Below, one piece after another: positions 37,119-46,169 of a stretch of 64,000 bases of DNA. Under the pieces are notes generated by a model. It saw nothing but the letters and a program-made list of their open reading frames with translations, was not told where the DNA came from and ran no database searches. The stretch is taken from contig NZ_JAHSTV010000009.1 of assembly GCF_019145235.1 (NCBI RefSeq), positions 62,001 through 126,000 of the forward strand. Direction: 5' to 3'. The stretch's first letter is position 1, and every line of letters starts with the position of its first letter. This DNA is from Pseudomonas farris (GTDB lineage Bacteria > Pseudomonadota > Gammaproteobacteria > Pseudomonadales > Pseudomonadaceae). The translations under genes and the position numbers were made by a program.

Positions 37119-38600
37119 ATGAGCAAAGAAGTACTGCTGGTTGTTGAGTCGGTATCCAATGAAAAGGGCGTACCGGCAAACGTAATTTTTGAAGCGCTGG
37201 AGCTGGCCCTGGCCACTGCTACCAAAAAGCGTTTTGAGGACGAAGTCGATCTGCGTGTGGAAATCAATCGCCACACCGGTGCTTACGAGACATTCCGTCG
37301 CTGGACGGTCGTCGAAGAAGCAGACCTGGACGATCCGGCCATCGAAACCTGGCCGAGCAAGGTTGCAGAAACGCATCCTGGCGCCAAGGTCGGCGATGTT
37401 GTCGAAGAAAAGATCGAATCCATCGAGTTCGGCCGCATTGCTGCACAGACCGCCAAGCAGGTCATCGTGCAGAAAGTTCGCGAAGCCGAGCGTGCTCAAG
37501 TCGTTGACGCCTATCGCGAGCGCCTGGGAGAAATCATCTCCGGCACCGTGAAGAAAGTCACCCGCGACAACGTGATCGTCGATCTGGGCAATAACGCTGA
37601 AGCGTTGCTGGCCCGTGAAGACATCATTTCTCGCGAAACCTTCCGGGTTGGCGTGCGTCTGCGTGCGCTGCTCAAGGAAATCCGCACCGAGAACCGCGGC
37701 CCTCAGCTGATCCTGTCGCGTACCGCGCCGGAAATGCTGATCGAGTTGTTCCGCATCGAAGTGCCGGAAATCGCTGAAGGCCTGATCGAAGTAATGGCTG
37801 CGTCCCGCGACCCGGGTTCGCGCGCCAAGATCGCGGTCCGCTCCAAGGACAAACGTATTGATCCGCAAGGCGCTTGCATCGGTATGCGCGGTTCGCGCGT
37901 CCAGGCAGTGTCGGGCGAATTGGGCGGTGAGCGTGTGGACATCGTCCTGTGGGACGATAACCCGGCGCAGTTCGTGATCAATGCAATGTCGCCGGCTGAA
38001 GTGGCGGCAATTATCGTTGACGAAGATGCCCATGCAATGGACATCGCCGTTGGCGCAGACAATCTTGCTCAGGCCATCGGTCGCGGTGGTCAGAACGTGC
38101 GTCTGGCTAGCCAGTTGACTGGCTGGACCCTGAACGTGATGACCGAATCGGACATCCAGGCTAAGCAGCAAGCAGAAACCGGCGACATCCTGCGCAACTT
38201 CATCGACGAGCTGGAAGTCGACGAAGACCTGGCACAGGTGCTGGTAGATGAAGGCTTTACCAGCCTGGAAGAGATTGCCTACGTACCGTTGGAAGAAATG
38301 CTCAACATCGACGGCTTTGACGAAGAAACCGTCAACGAGCTTCGCGCTCGCGCCAAGGATCGTTTGTTGACTAAAGCCATCGCTACTGAGGAAAAGCTGG
38401 CAGACGCCCATCCGGCCGAAGACCTGCTCTCGCTTGAGGGTATGGACAAGGATTTGGCGATGGAACTGGCGGTGCGCGGCGTAATTACCCGCGAAGACCT
38501 GGCCGAGCAGTCTATTGACGACCTGCTCGACATCGACGGCATTGACGATGATCGTGCCGGCAAGTTGATCATGGCCGCCCGAGCCCATTGGTTCGAGTAA
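37119..38600 (+). CDS. nusA: transcription termination/antitermination factor NusA
   Basis: RNA polymerase-binding factor of 493 residues: N-terminal domain (MSKEVLLVVESVSNEKGV), S1 domain (SGTVKKVTRDNVIVDLGNNAEALL), two KH domains (GACIGMRGSRVQAV) and two acidic repeats at the C-terminus (DDLLDIDGIDDDRAGKLIM). The ATG at 37119 has GCGAGGCGT upstream. NusA may control its own operon through the leader terminators, as proposed for E. coli. Confidence 0.97.
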   Translation: MSKEVLLVVESVSNEKGVPANVIFEALELALATATKKRFEDEVDLRVEINRHTGAYETFRRWTVVEEADLDDPAIETWPSKVAETHPGAKVGDVVEEKIESIEFGRIAAQTAKQVIVQKVREAERAQVVDAYRERLGEIISGTVKKVTRDNVIVDLGNNAEALLAREDIISRETFRVGVRLRALLKEIRTENRGPQLILSRTAPEMLIELFRIEVPEIAEGLIEVMAASRDPGSRAKIAVRSKDKRIDPQGACIGMRGSRVQAVSGELGGERVDIVLWDDNPAQFVINAMSPAEVAAIIVDEDAHAMDIAVGADNLAQAIGRGGQNVRLASQLTGWTLNVMTESDIQAKQQAETGDILRNFIDELEVDEDLAQVLVDEGFTSLEEIAYVPLEEMLNIDGFDEETVNELRARAKDRLLTKAIATEEKLADAHPAEDLLSLEGMDKDLAMELAVRGVITREDLAEQSIDDLLDIDGIDDDRAGKLIMAARAHWFE

Positions 38601-38627
38601 TTAGGCGCGGCCTGAGGAGAGAAGTGC

Positions 38628-41153
38628 ATGACGCAAGTCACGGTGAAACAACTGGCCGATGAGGTCAAAACACCGGTAGAGCGCCTGTTGCAGCAGATGC
38701 GTGAGGCAGGTCTGCCGCACACCGCCGCCGATGAAGGTGTGAGCGATAGTGAGAAGCAGTCTTTGCTGACTCACTTGAAGAGCAGCCACAAGGCGAAAGT
38801 GGAAGAACCGCGCAAGATTACATTGCAGCGCAAAACCACCAGCACCCTGCGTGTTGCTGGTAGCAAGAGCATCAGCGTTGAAGTACGCAAGAAGAAAGTC
38901 TTCGTACAACGCAGCCCGGAAGAAATCGAAGCCGAGCGCAAACGCGAACAGGAAGAACGCCGCGCAGTAGAAAATGCTGCACGTCAGAAGGCTGAAGAAG
39001 AAGCCAAGCGTCGCGCCGAAGAAGAAGCGCGTCGCCAGCCTGCTGCTGCGCAAACCGCTACTAACGATGCCGTTGCAGCGCCTGCTGCAGTTGCCGAACC
39101 AGTGCGTGAAAGCGCGCCTGTTGTTGCAGCTGCACCAGCACCTGCGGCCGACACTCGCAAACGCGACGAGCAGCGTCGTCCGGACAAACCACGTGCCGAC
39201 GATAGCAATCGTCGTGGCAGTGGCGATGGCGAGCGCAAAAACGCTCCGCATCGTGCTTCGGTCAAGGAAAAAGCGCCTGCTCCACGTGTTGCGCCACGTA
39301 CTACCGACGAAGAAAGCGATGGCTTCCGTCGTGGTGGTCGCGGCAAGGCCAAGCTGAAGAAACGCAACGCCCACGGTTTCCAGAGCCCAACCGGCCCTGT
39401 TGTGCGCGAAGTGAAGATCGGCGAGACCATCACTGTTGGCGATCTCGCCCAGCAGATGTCGGTCAAGGCTGCTGAAATCATCAAGTTCATGTTCAAACTG
39501 GGTACTCCAGCGACCATCAACCAGGTACTGGATCAGGAAACTGCCCAACTGGTTGCCGAAGAGCTGGGCCACAAAGTGACCCTGGTCAGCGACACCGCCC
39601 TGGAAGATTCCCTGGCCGAGTCCCTGAAGTTTGAAGGTGAAGCGTTCTCCCGTGCACCGGTTGTGACCGTAATGGGCCACGTTGACCACGGTAAGACCTC
39701 GCTGCTCGACTACATCCGTCGTGCCAAGGTAGCCGCTGGCGAAGCCGGTGGTATCACCCAGCACATCGGTGCGTACCACGTTGAAACTGAACGTGGCATG
39801 GTCACCTTCCTCGACACCCCTGGTCACGCCGCGTTTACCGCCATGCGTGCCCGTGGTGCCAAGGCGACCGACATCGTGATCCTGGTGGTCGCAGCGGACG
39901 ACGGCGTAATGCCGCAGACCGTTGAAGCCGTTCAGCACGCCAAGGCTGCTGGTGTTCCGCTGGTTGTTGCAGTGAACAAAATCGACAAGCCGGGCGCCGA
40001 TCTCGATCGCATCCGTAGCGAACTGTCGGTTCACGGCGTGACTTCGGAAGAGTGGGGCGGCGACACCCCGTTCGTATCGGTTTCGGCGAAAGTCGGTACT
40101 GGCGTGGACGAGTTGCTCGAAGCTGTTCTGCTGCAAGCTGAAGTTCTCGAACTAAAAGCGACCCCTTCGGCTCCTGGCCGTGGCGTTGTGGTTGAATCGC
40201 GTCTCGACAAAGGTCGTGGCCCGGTTGCAACCGTTCTGGTTCAAGACGGTACCCTGCGCCAAGGCGACATGGTGCTGGTCGGTTCGAACTATGGCCGCGT
40301 TCGCGCCATGCTCGACGAGAACGGCAAGCCAATCAAGGAAGCCGGTCCTTCTATCCCTGTCGAGATTCTCGGCCTGGACGGTACCCCGGACGCTGGCGAC
40401 GAGATGAGCGTTGTTGCCGACGAGAAGAAAGCCCGTGAAGTGGCTCTGTTCCGTCAAGGCAAGTTCCGCGAAGTCAAACTGGCCCGTGCTCACGCCGGCA
40501 AGCTTGAAAACATCTTCGAGAACATGGGTCAGGAAGAGAAGAAGACGCTCAACATCGTCCTCAAATCCGACGTCCGTGGTTCGCTGGAAGCGTTGAACGG
40601 AGCCTTGAACGGCCTGGGTAACGACGAAGTGCAAGTGCGTGTGGTCGGTGGCGGTGTCGGTGGTATCACCGAATCCGATGCCAACCTGGCACTGGCCTCC
40701 AACGCTGTACTGTTCGGCTTCAACGTGCGTGCCGATGCTGGCGCTCGCAAGATCGTCGAGCAGGAAGGTCTGGATATGCGTTACTACAACGTGATCTACG
40801 ACATCATCGAAGACGTCAAGAAAGCCCTCACCGGTATGCTGGGCAGCGATGTTCGCGAGAACATCCTGGGTACCGCTGAAGTGCGTGACGTGTTCCGCTC
40901 GCCGAAGTTTGGCGCGATCGCTGGTTGCATGGTTATCGAAGGTGTTGTTCACCGTAACCGTCCAATCCGTGTACTGCGTGAAGACATCGTTATCTTCGAA
41001 GGCGAGCTGGAATCCCTGCGCCGCTTCAAGGATGACGCTTCCGAAGTACGTGCCGGCATGGAATGCGGTATCGGCGTGAAGAGCTACAACGACGTCAAAG
41101 TCGGCGACAAGATCGAAGTCTTCGAGAAGGTGCAGGTTGCTCGCAGCCTCTAA
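38628..41153 (+). CDS. infB: translation initiation factor IF-2
   Basis: GTPase that brings fMet-tRNA to the 30S subunit. 841 residues: IF2 N-terminal motif (TVKQLADEVKTPVERLLQQM), a long charged Ala/Arg/Glu linker (about 90-240), a second N domain, and the G domain with P-loop GHVDHGKT from G350, DTPGHAAF and NKID, then the C-terminal domains. It shares an operon with the initiator tRNA it handles. Confidence 0.97.
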   Translation: MTQVTVKQLADEVKTPVERLLQQMREAGLPHTAADEGVSDSEKQSLLTHLKSSHKAKVEEPRKITLQRKTTSTLRVAGSKSISVEVRKKKVFVQRSPEEIEAERKREQEERRAVENAARQKAEEEAKRRAEEEARRQPAAAQTATNDAVAAPAAVAEPVRESAPVVAAAPAPAADTRKRDEQRRPDKPRADDSNRRGSGDGERKNAPHRASVKEKAPAPRVAPRTTDEESDGFRRGGRGKAKLKKRNAHGFQSPTGPVVREVKIGETITVGDLAQQMSVKAAEIIKFMFKLGTPATINQVLDQETAQLVAEELGHKVTLVSDTALEDSLAESLKFEGEAFSRAPVVTVMGHVDHGKTSLLDYIRRAKVAAGEAGGITQHIGAYHVETERGMVTFLDTPGHAAFTAMRARGAKATDIVILVVAADDGVMPQTVEAVQHAKAAGVPLVVAVNKIDKPGADLDRIRSELSVHGVTSEEWGGDTPFVSVSAKVGTGVDELLEAVLLQAEVLELKATPSAPGRGVVVESRLDKGRGPVATVLVQDGTLRQGDMVLVGSNYGRVRAMLDENGKPIKEAGPSIPVEILGLDGTPDAGDEMSVVADEKKAREVALFRQGKFREVKLARAHAGKLENIFENMGQEEKKTLNIVLKSDVRGSLEALNGALNGLGNDEVQVRVVGGGVGGITESDANLALASNAVLFGFNVRADAGARKIVEQEGLDMRYYNVIYDIIEDVKKALTGMLGSDVRENILGTAEVRDVFRSPKFGAIAGCMVIEGVVHRNRPIRVLREDIVIFEGELESLRRFKDDASEVRAGMECGIGVKSYNDVKVGDKIEVFEKVQVARSL

Positions 41154-41224
41154 CTCGCGCACTTCAAGGGCCACGATGAGCCGCCGCATGCAGATGCGCG
41201 GCGCAACGTCCGGACTCTAAACGC

Positions 41225-41258
41225 AACGCCCGGTCTGGCTTTTGTCAGGCCGGGCGTT
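41225..41258 (+). repeat. hairpin between infB and rbfA
   Basis: AACGCCCGGTCTGGC and GTCAGGCCGGGCGTT form a long, slightly imperfect stem with a TTTT loop in the 159-nt gap. It is followed by TGCCGC rather than a U-tract, so it is a processing/stability element or weak terminator. Confidence 0.55.
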
Positions 41259-41312
41259 TGCCGCTTTCAGACCCCTCGGGTTTCACCGTGGGGCAGTAAC
41301 AGGTAACAAGAC

Positions 41313-41714
41313 ATGGCAAAAGAATACAGCCGTACCCAACGTATCGGCGATCAGATGCAGCGCGAGCTGGCACAGCTGATCCGTCGTGAAGTCAAAGACC
41401 CGCGCGTCGGCCTGGTCACCATTACCGCTGTTGAAGTCAGCCGTGACGTCGGTCACGCCAAGATCTTCATCACCGTGATGGGCCAGGACAGCGCTGAAGA
41501 CATCGCGCAAAGCATCAAGGTGCTCAACTCCGCCGCAGGTTTCCTGCGTATGCAGCTGGCTCGCGAAATGAAGTTGCGCAGCGTTCCGCAGTTGCACTTC
41601 CATTACGACGAAAGCGTCGTGCGTGGCGCGCACCTGTCGGCCCTGATCGAGCGTGCGGTGGCTGAAGACAATCAGCACCCGGTAGCGGCTGAACCCGAAG
41701 ACGCCAAGGAGTAA
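41313..41714 (+). CDS. rbfA: 30S ribosome-binding factor RbfA
   Basis: Assists late 16S rRNA 5'-end maturation and cold adaptation. 133 residues, KH-like: SRTQRIGDQMQRELAQLIRREVKDPRVG and the C-terminal LRSVPQLHFHYDESVVRG. It is 3 nt upstream of truB. Confidence 0.96.
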   Translation: MAKEYSRTQRIGDQMQRELAQLIRREVKDPRVGLVTITAVEVSRDVGHAKIFITVMGQDSAEDIAQSIKVLNSAAGFLRMQLAREMKLRSVPQLHFHYDESVVRGAHLSALIERAVAEDNQHPVAAEPEDAKE

Positions 41715-41717
41715 TCG

Positions 41718-42635
41718 GTGGCTCAGGTCAAACGTATCCGTCGTAACGTCAGCGGCATCATCCTGCTCGACAAGCCGTTGGGGTTTACCTCCAACGCCGC
41801 GTTGCAGAAGGTCCGCTGGTTGCTCAATGCCGAGAAGGCCGGGCACACCGGCAGTCTTGATCCGCTGGCCACCGGCGTGCTGCCGTTGTGCTTCGGTGAG
41901 GCCACCAAGTTCTCGCAATACCTGCTCGATTCCGACAAGGGTTATGAAACCCTGGCGCAACTGGGCAAGACCACCACCACGGCCGATGCCGAAGGTGAAG
42001 TTTTGCTGGAGCGCCCGGTGACCGTTGGTCGCGCCGATATCGAAGCTGTGCTGCCGAAATTTCGTGGGCAAATCAGTCAGATACCGCCGATGTACTCGGC
42101 GCTCAAGCGTGATGGCCAGCCACTGTACAAGCTGGCCCGTGCAGGCGAAGTAGTGGAGCGCGAACCGCGTTCTGTTACTATTGCGCGCTTGGAATTACTG
42201 GCCTTCGAGGGTGATACTGCGCGGCTTGCGGTGGATTGCAGCAAAGGCACCTATATCCGCACCCTGGTGGAGGATATCGGTGAGCAACTCGGTTGTGGCG
42301 CTTACGTGGCTGAATTGCGACGTACCCAGGCCGGGCCTTTCACGCTTGCACAGACAGTCACTCTGGAAGAGCTTGAAGCGGTACATGCCGAAGGCGGCAA
42401 CGAAGCGGTCGACCGCTTTCTGATGCCATCGGACAGCGGCCTGCTGGACTGGCCACTGTTGCATTTCTCGGAGCACAGCGCGTTCTACTGGCTTAACGGC
42501 CAACCGGTACGCGCCCCGGATGCACCGAAATTCGGCATGGTACGGGTACAGGATCACAACGGTCGCTTCATCGGTATCGGTGAAGTGAGCGAAGACGGGC
42601 GCATCGCGCCACGTCGACTGATTCGGTCAGAATGA
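41718..42635 (+). CDS. truB: tRNA pseudouridine-55 synthase
   Basis: Forms pseudouridine 55 in the T arm of tRNAs. 305 residues; catalytic D48 lies in GHTGSLDPLATGVLPLCFG, followed by KGYETLAQLG and the C-terminal PUA-like domain. The start is GTG at 41718 with AAGGAG upstream, directly after rbfA. Confidence 0.96.
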   Translation: MAQVKRIRRNVSGIILLDKPLGFTSNAALQKVRWLLNAEKAGHTGSLDPLATGVLPLCFGEATKFSQYLLDSDKGYETLAQLGKTTTTADAEGEVLLERPVTVGRADIEAVLPKFRGQISQIPPMYSALKRDGQPLYKLARAGEVVEREPRSVTIARLELLAFEGDTARLAVDCSKGTYIRTLVEDIGEQLGCGAYVAELRRTQAGPFTLAQTVTLEELEAVHAEGGNEAVDRFLMPSDSGLLDWPLLHFSEHSAFYWLNGQPVRAPDAPKFGMVRVQDHNGRFIGIGEVSEDGRIAPRRLIRSE

Positions 42636-42683
42636 CCGAACGAGTGTGGCTGTTAACAGGCACGGTCACTACTCATTTTTAGA

Positions 42684-42732
42684 TACAGGGATTTGTCCCT
42701 GGCCTGTTGAAGCTGTTTCTTTGAAACAGTTT
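42684..42732 (+). promoter_or_regulatory. structured rpsO leader
   Basis: Two short hairpins precede the rpsO ribosome site: CAGGGA/TCCCTG and CTGTTTC/GAAACAG. Ribosomal protein S15 represses its own mRNA through leader structure in several bacteria, so these may be the regulatory fold. Inference only. Confidence 0.4.
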
Positions 42733-42752
42733 CCTGATAAAAGGATTGCCTC

Positions 42753-43022
42753 ATGGCTCTCGACGTTCAAGAAAAAGCTCAAATCGTAGCTGACTACCAG
42801 CAAGCTGTTGGTGACACTGGTTCGCCAGAAGTGCAAGTTGCACTGCTGACCCACAACATCAACAAACTGCAAGGTCACTTCAAGGCCAACGGTAAAGATC
42901 ACCACTCCCGTCGTGGTCTGATCCGCATGGTAAACCAGCGCCGTAAGCTGCTGGACTACCTGAAAGGCAAGGATCTGGGTCGTTATCAGGCTCTGATCGG
43001 TCGCCTGGGTCTGCGTCGCTAA
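42753..43022 (+). CDS. rpsO: 30S ribosomal protein S15
   Basis: Primary 16S rRNA binder (central domain) of 89 residues with the family blocks GSPEVQVALLTHNINKLQGHFK and DHHSRRGLIRMVNQRRKLLDYL. Start ATG 42753 with AAAGGA. It is followed by pnp after a 195-nt structured gap. Confidence 0.98.
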   Translation: MALDVQEKAQIVADYQQAVGDTGSPEVQVALLTHNINKLQGHFKANGKDHHSRRGLIRMVNQRRKLLDYLKGKDLGRYQALIGRLGLRR

Positions 43023-43055
43023 TAAGCGATTGCGCTAGAGGTTGGTTGTCTGTCG

Positions 43056-43082
43056 TGCGTCAGTGGGTTTCCCGCTGGCGCA
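43056..43082 (+). promoter_or_regulatory. 12-bp stem in the pnp leader (RNase III-type site)
   Basis: TGCGTCAGTGGG and CCCGCTGGCGCA pair fully (two G-U) around TTT. No T-tract follows, so it is not a terminator. In E. coli a leader stem between rpsO and pnp is cut by RNase III and lets PNPase repress itself; this stem is in the same place. Confidence 0.6.
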
Positions 43083-43217
43083 TGGCAGGCTCCCAGCCTC
43101 AAGTTTTATCTGGATATACGTTTTACCCTGGACAGGCGTTGGGCCGATTCCCGACATTGCCCAAGAATTTCGCAAGAAGACAAGTTCCCCAAGAGCCACA
43201 AAAGAAGGTAGGACACC

Positions 43218-45323
43218 GTGAACCCGGTAATCAAAAAATTCCAGTTCGGTCAGTCGACCGTTACCCTCGAGACTGGCCGTATCGCCCGTCAGGCCTCCGG
43301 CGCAGTATTGGTCACCGTTGACGACGACGTCAGCGTATTGGTGACCGTCGTTGGTGCCAAACAAGCCGATCCAGGCAAGGGCTTCTTCCCTCTGTCCGTT
43401 CACTACCAGGAAAAGACTTACGCTGCCGGTAAGATCCCTGGCGGTTTCTTCAAGCGTGAAGGCCGTCCTTCCGAGAAAGAAACCCTGACTTCCCGACTGA
43501 TCGACCGTCCGATCCGTCCGCTGTTCCCAGAAGGCTTCATGAACGAAGTGCAGGTTGTCTGCACCGTCGTTTCCACCAGCAAAAAGACCGATCCGGACAT
43601 CGCTGCGATGATCGGTACCTCGGCTGCCCTGGCCATCTCCGGCATTCCTTTCGATGGCCCGATCGGCGCTGCCCGCGTTGCGTTCCATGAAAGCACCGGC
43701 TACCTGCTGAACCCGACTTACGAACAGCTGAAAGCTTCGAGCCTGGACATGGTCGTTGCCGGTACTTCGGAAGCCGTGTTGATGGTTGAATCGGAAGCCA
43801 AAGAGCTGACTGAAGACCAGATGCTGGGCGCTGTACTGTTTGCTCACGACGAGTTCCAGGTGGTGATCAACGCCGTCAAGGAACTGGCCGCTGAAGCTGC
43901 CAAGCCAACCTGGACCTGGGCTCCTCAGCCAGAAGCCACCGCACTGCTGGGCGCTATCCGTGCCGAGTTCGGCGAGGCGATCTCCCAGGCTTACACCATC
44001 ACCGTCAAAGCCGACCGTTATGCACGTCTGGGCGAGCTGAAAGACCAGGTTGTTGCCAACCTGTCCGGTGAAGAAGGTCAGCCGACTTCCGCTGAAGTCA
44101 AAGCGGCTTTCGGTGAAATCGAATACCGCACCGTTCGCGAAAACATCGTTAACGGCAAGCCACGTATCGACGGTCGCGACACCAAGACCGTGCGTCCGCT
44201 GAACATCGAAGTCGGTGTTCTGCCCAAGACCCACGGTTCGGCACTGTTCACCCGTGGCGAAACCCAGGCACTGGTAGTCGCGACTCTGGGTACTGCCCGT
44301 GACGCACAGCTGCTGGACACCCTGGAAGGCGAGAAAAAAGACCCGTTCATGCTGCACTACAACTTCCCTCCGTTCTCGGTAGGTGAGTGTGGCCGCATGG
44401 GTGGCGCTGGTCGTCGCGAAATCGGTCACGGCCGTCTGGCCCGTCGTTCGGTTCAGGCCATGCTGCCTGCTGCCGACGTGTTCCCGTACACCATTCGTGT
44501 TGTGTCGGAAATCACCGAGTCCAACGGTTCGAGCTCCATGGCTTCGGTCTGTGGCGCTTCCCTGGCTCTGATGGATGCCGGCGTTCCGATGAAGGCACCG
44601 GTTGCCGGTATCGCCATGGGTCTGGTTAAAGAAGGCGAGAAATTCGCCGTCCTGACCGACATCCTGGGCGACGAAGATCACCTCGGCGACATGGACTTCA
44701 AAGTAGCGGGTACCGCCAAAGGTGTTACCGCGCTGCAGATGGACATCAAGATCAAGGGCATCACCGAAGAAATCATGGAAATCGCTCTGGGCCAAGCCCT
44801 GGAAGCGCGCCTGAACATCCTCGGTCAGATGAACCAGATCATTGGCCAGTCGCGTACCGAGCTGTCGGAAAACGCTCCGACCATGATCGCGATGAAAATC
44901 GACACCGACAAAATCCGTGATGTCATCGGTAAAGGTGGCGCGACCATTCGTGCGATCTGTGAAGAAACCAAGGCTTCGATCGATATCGAAGACGACGGTT
45001 CGATCAAGATCTTCGGCGAAACCAAGGAAGCGGCTGAAGCAGCACGTCAGCGCGTTCTGGGCATCACCGCTGAAGCCGAGATCGGCAAGATCTACGTTGG
45101 TAAGGTTGAGCGCATCGTCGACTTCGGCGCATTCGTCAACATCCTGCCGGGCAAGGACGGTCTGGTTCACATCTCCATGCTGAGCGATGCTCGCGTTGAG
45201 AAAGTGACCGATATCCTGAAAGAAGGCCAGGAAGTGGAAGTACTGGTACTGGACGTGGACAACCGCGGCCGTATCAAGCTGTCCATCAAAGACGTAGCAG
45301 CAGCCAAGGCTTCGGGCGTTTAA
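43218..45323 (+). CDS. pnp: polyribonucleotide nucleotidyltransferase (PNPase)
   Basis: Phosphorolytic 3'-5' exoribonuclease and degradosome component. 701 residues: two RNase PH domains (1-about 215 and 310-545, GAGRREIGHGRLARRSV), KH domain (IRDVIGKGGATIRAICEE) and S1 domain (GKVERIVDFGAFVNILPGKDGLVH). The start is GTG at 43218 with AAGGTAGG upstream and the expected N-terminus MNPVIKKFQFGQ. Confidence 0.97.
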   Translation: MNPVIKKFQFGQSTVTLETGRIARQASGAVLVTVDDDVSVLVTVVGAKQADPGKGFFPLSVHYQEKTYAAGKIPGGFFKREGRPSEKETLTSRLIDRPIRPLFPEGFMNEVQVVCTVVSTSKKTDPDIAAMIGTSAALAISGIPFDGPIGAARVAFHESTGYLLNPTYEQLKASSLDMVVAGTSEAVLMVESEAKELTEDQMLGAVLFAHDEFQVVINAVKELAAEAAKPTWTWAPQPEATALLGAIRAEFGEAISQAYTITVKADRYARLGELKDQVVANLSGEEGQPTSAEVKAAFGEIEYRTVRENIVNGKPRIDGRDTKTVRPLNIEVGVLPKTHGSALFTRGETQALVVATLGTARDAQLLDTLEGEKKDPFMLHYNFPPFSVGECGRMGGAGRREIGHGRLARRSVQAMLPAADVFPYTIRVVSEITESNGSSSMASVCGASLALMDAGVPMKAPVAGIAMGLVKEGEKFAVLTDILGDEDHLGDMDFKVAGTAKGVTALQMDIKIKGITEEIMEIALGQALEARLNILGQMNQIIGQSRTELSENAPTMIAMKIDTDKIRDVIGKGGATIRAICEETKASIDIEDDGSIKIFGETKEAAEAARQRVLGITAEAEIGKIYVGKVERIVDFGAFVNILPGKDGLVHISMLSDARVEKVTDILKEGQEVEVLVLDVDNRGRIKLSIKDVAAAKASGV

Positions 45324-45355
45324 TCACCCCCTTCGCCTGACCGCTTCAACGTTAT

Positions 45356-45394
45356 AAAAAATGCCCCACCGTGAAAGCGGCGGGGCATTTTTTT
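45356..45394 (+). terminator. terminator after pnp
   Basis: AAATGCCCC and GGGGCATTT enclose an inner CCG/CGG stem; TTTTTTT follows. It ends the large operon. Confidence 0.92.
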
Positions 45395-45410
45395 GTGTAC
45401 AGAAAAATAT

Positions 45411-45429
45411 CTGAGCAAGCTCCCTCGCC
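45411..45429. repeat. single half-REP of a second class
   Basis: GAGCAAGCTCCCTCGCCAC matches in reverse the GTGGCGAGGGAGCTTGCTC repeat common in fluorescent pseudomonads (recalled, not checked). It is a solitary copy directly upstream of the tRNA-Thr promoter region. Confidence 0.6.
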
Positions 45430-45434
45430 ACAAG

Positions 45435-45463
45435 TTGCCGGACCCCGAAGCCAGTGCTAGGTT
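45435..45463 (+). promoter_or_regulatory. possible promoter of tRNA-Thr
   Basis: TTGCCG, 17 nt, TAGGTT, ending 9 bp before the tRNA. The spacing is ideal, the boxes are moderate. Confidence 0.4.
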
Positions 45464-45472
45464 TAGCCCACA

Positions 45473-45548
45473 GCCCGTGTAGCTCAGCCGGTAGAGCAGC
45501 GCACTCGTAACGCGAAGGTCGCAGGTTCGATTCCTGTCTCGGGCACCA
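45473..45548 (+). tRNA. tRNA-Thr (anticodon CGT)
   Basis: A 76-nt tRNA with CCA encoded. Acceptor GCCCGTG/CTCGGGC (a U-U mismatch at 6-67), D stem GCTC/GAGC, anticodon loop CTCGTAA giving CGT for ACG codons, T arm GCAGG-TTCGATT-CCTGT. The anticodon stem GCGCA/CGCGA has A31-C39 and G27-A43 mismatches. The conserved core is intact, so it is probably functional. Confidence 0.9.
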
Positions 45549-45557
45549 TTCTCTTCT

Positions 45558-46103
45558 TCACTTCACCTTTCTGCTCAGGTCCTCGACGGTGCGCTTGAGT
45601 TGATCCATCGCGCGATCCTGATCGCTGATCTCCCGTTTGAGACTGGAGATTTCGCTGTTGTTCGAGCTTGAGCTGGAGCCGTTGTTGCGCTTTAGCTCTT
45701 CCACTTGCTTGCCAAGGTTGTTCAGATCGCGCTCCTGCTCATTGATCGTGCGCTTGAGATCGTCAATCTCCTTGCTGCTGGAGTTTGAGCTGGAACCGCT
45801 GTTGCGTGTGAGTTCTTCGATCTGACGGGCCTGCTCGCTGAGGGTGCGCTTCTGGCTTTCCAGTTCGGTGGCATTGGCCTTCACGGTTTTTTGCAGGTTT
45901 TCCAGATCATCGATGCTGACACTGGTTCTGACGAGCGTGTCCTTACCGAATGAATTGTGGAGGGCGGAGATTTTGTCGGAGTACATCGAAGGGTCAGAGG
46001 TGACTTCGACAGCCGCTTGAGCGGCACTGGCCAATGTCAGGCTGCCAAGCAGCAGGGCAGCGGTGGCAAGCTGGGCAGACGAAAGCTTCGAAAAACTGCG
46101 CAT
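45558..46103 (-). CDS. secreted coiled-coil protein with internal repeat
   Basis: A 181-residue protein with a signal peptide (SKLSSAQLATAALLLGSLTLASAAQA, cut near 30) followed by almost continuous heptad coiled coil. Two related modules are separated by Ser/Asn linkers (SGSSSNSSSKEIDDLKRTI and GSSSSSNNSEISSLKREI), so a unit of about 38 residues was duplicated; the DNA is also repeated. The start at 46103 has AAGGA upstream; an in-frame ATG at 46241 lies far ahead of the signal. No family is recognised; structural or cell-surface roles are plausible. It lies convergent with tRNA-Thr. Confidence 0.72.
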   Translation of the reverse strand: MRSFSKLSSAQLATAALLLGSLTLASAAQAAVEVTSDPSMYSDKISALHNSFGKDTLVRTSVSIDDLENLQKTVKANATELESQKRTLSEQARQIEELTRNSGSSSNSSSKEIDDLKRTINEQERDLNNLGKQVEELKRNNGSSSSSNNSEISSLKREISDQDRAMDQLKRTVEDLSRKVK

Positions 46104-46141
46104 CACTGGGGTTCCTTGTGAAGTGACGATATGGCACATCG

Positions 46142-46169
46142 CTACGACTTGGGATTTCGACTTATGTTC
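46142..46169 (-). promoter_or_regulatory. possible ECF-type promoter of the coiled-coil gene
   Basis: On the minus strand GAACAT, 16 nt, TCGTAG, about 40 nt upstream of the ATG. The same GAACATAAG sequence is repeated 24 bp further upstream (46185-46193), suggesting an activator site or a second promoter. The rest of 46104-46404 shows no gene. Confidence 0.35.

Noticed and set aside
41154..41312. infB-rbfA gap considered as an operon terminator
   Set aside because: The stem lacks a U-tract and the rbfA-truB-rpsO-pnp genes continue in the usual operon order.
43035..45170. 711-codon minus-strand frame opposite pnp
   Set aside because: Antisense shadow; pnp has complete RNase PH, KH and S1 motifs.
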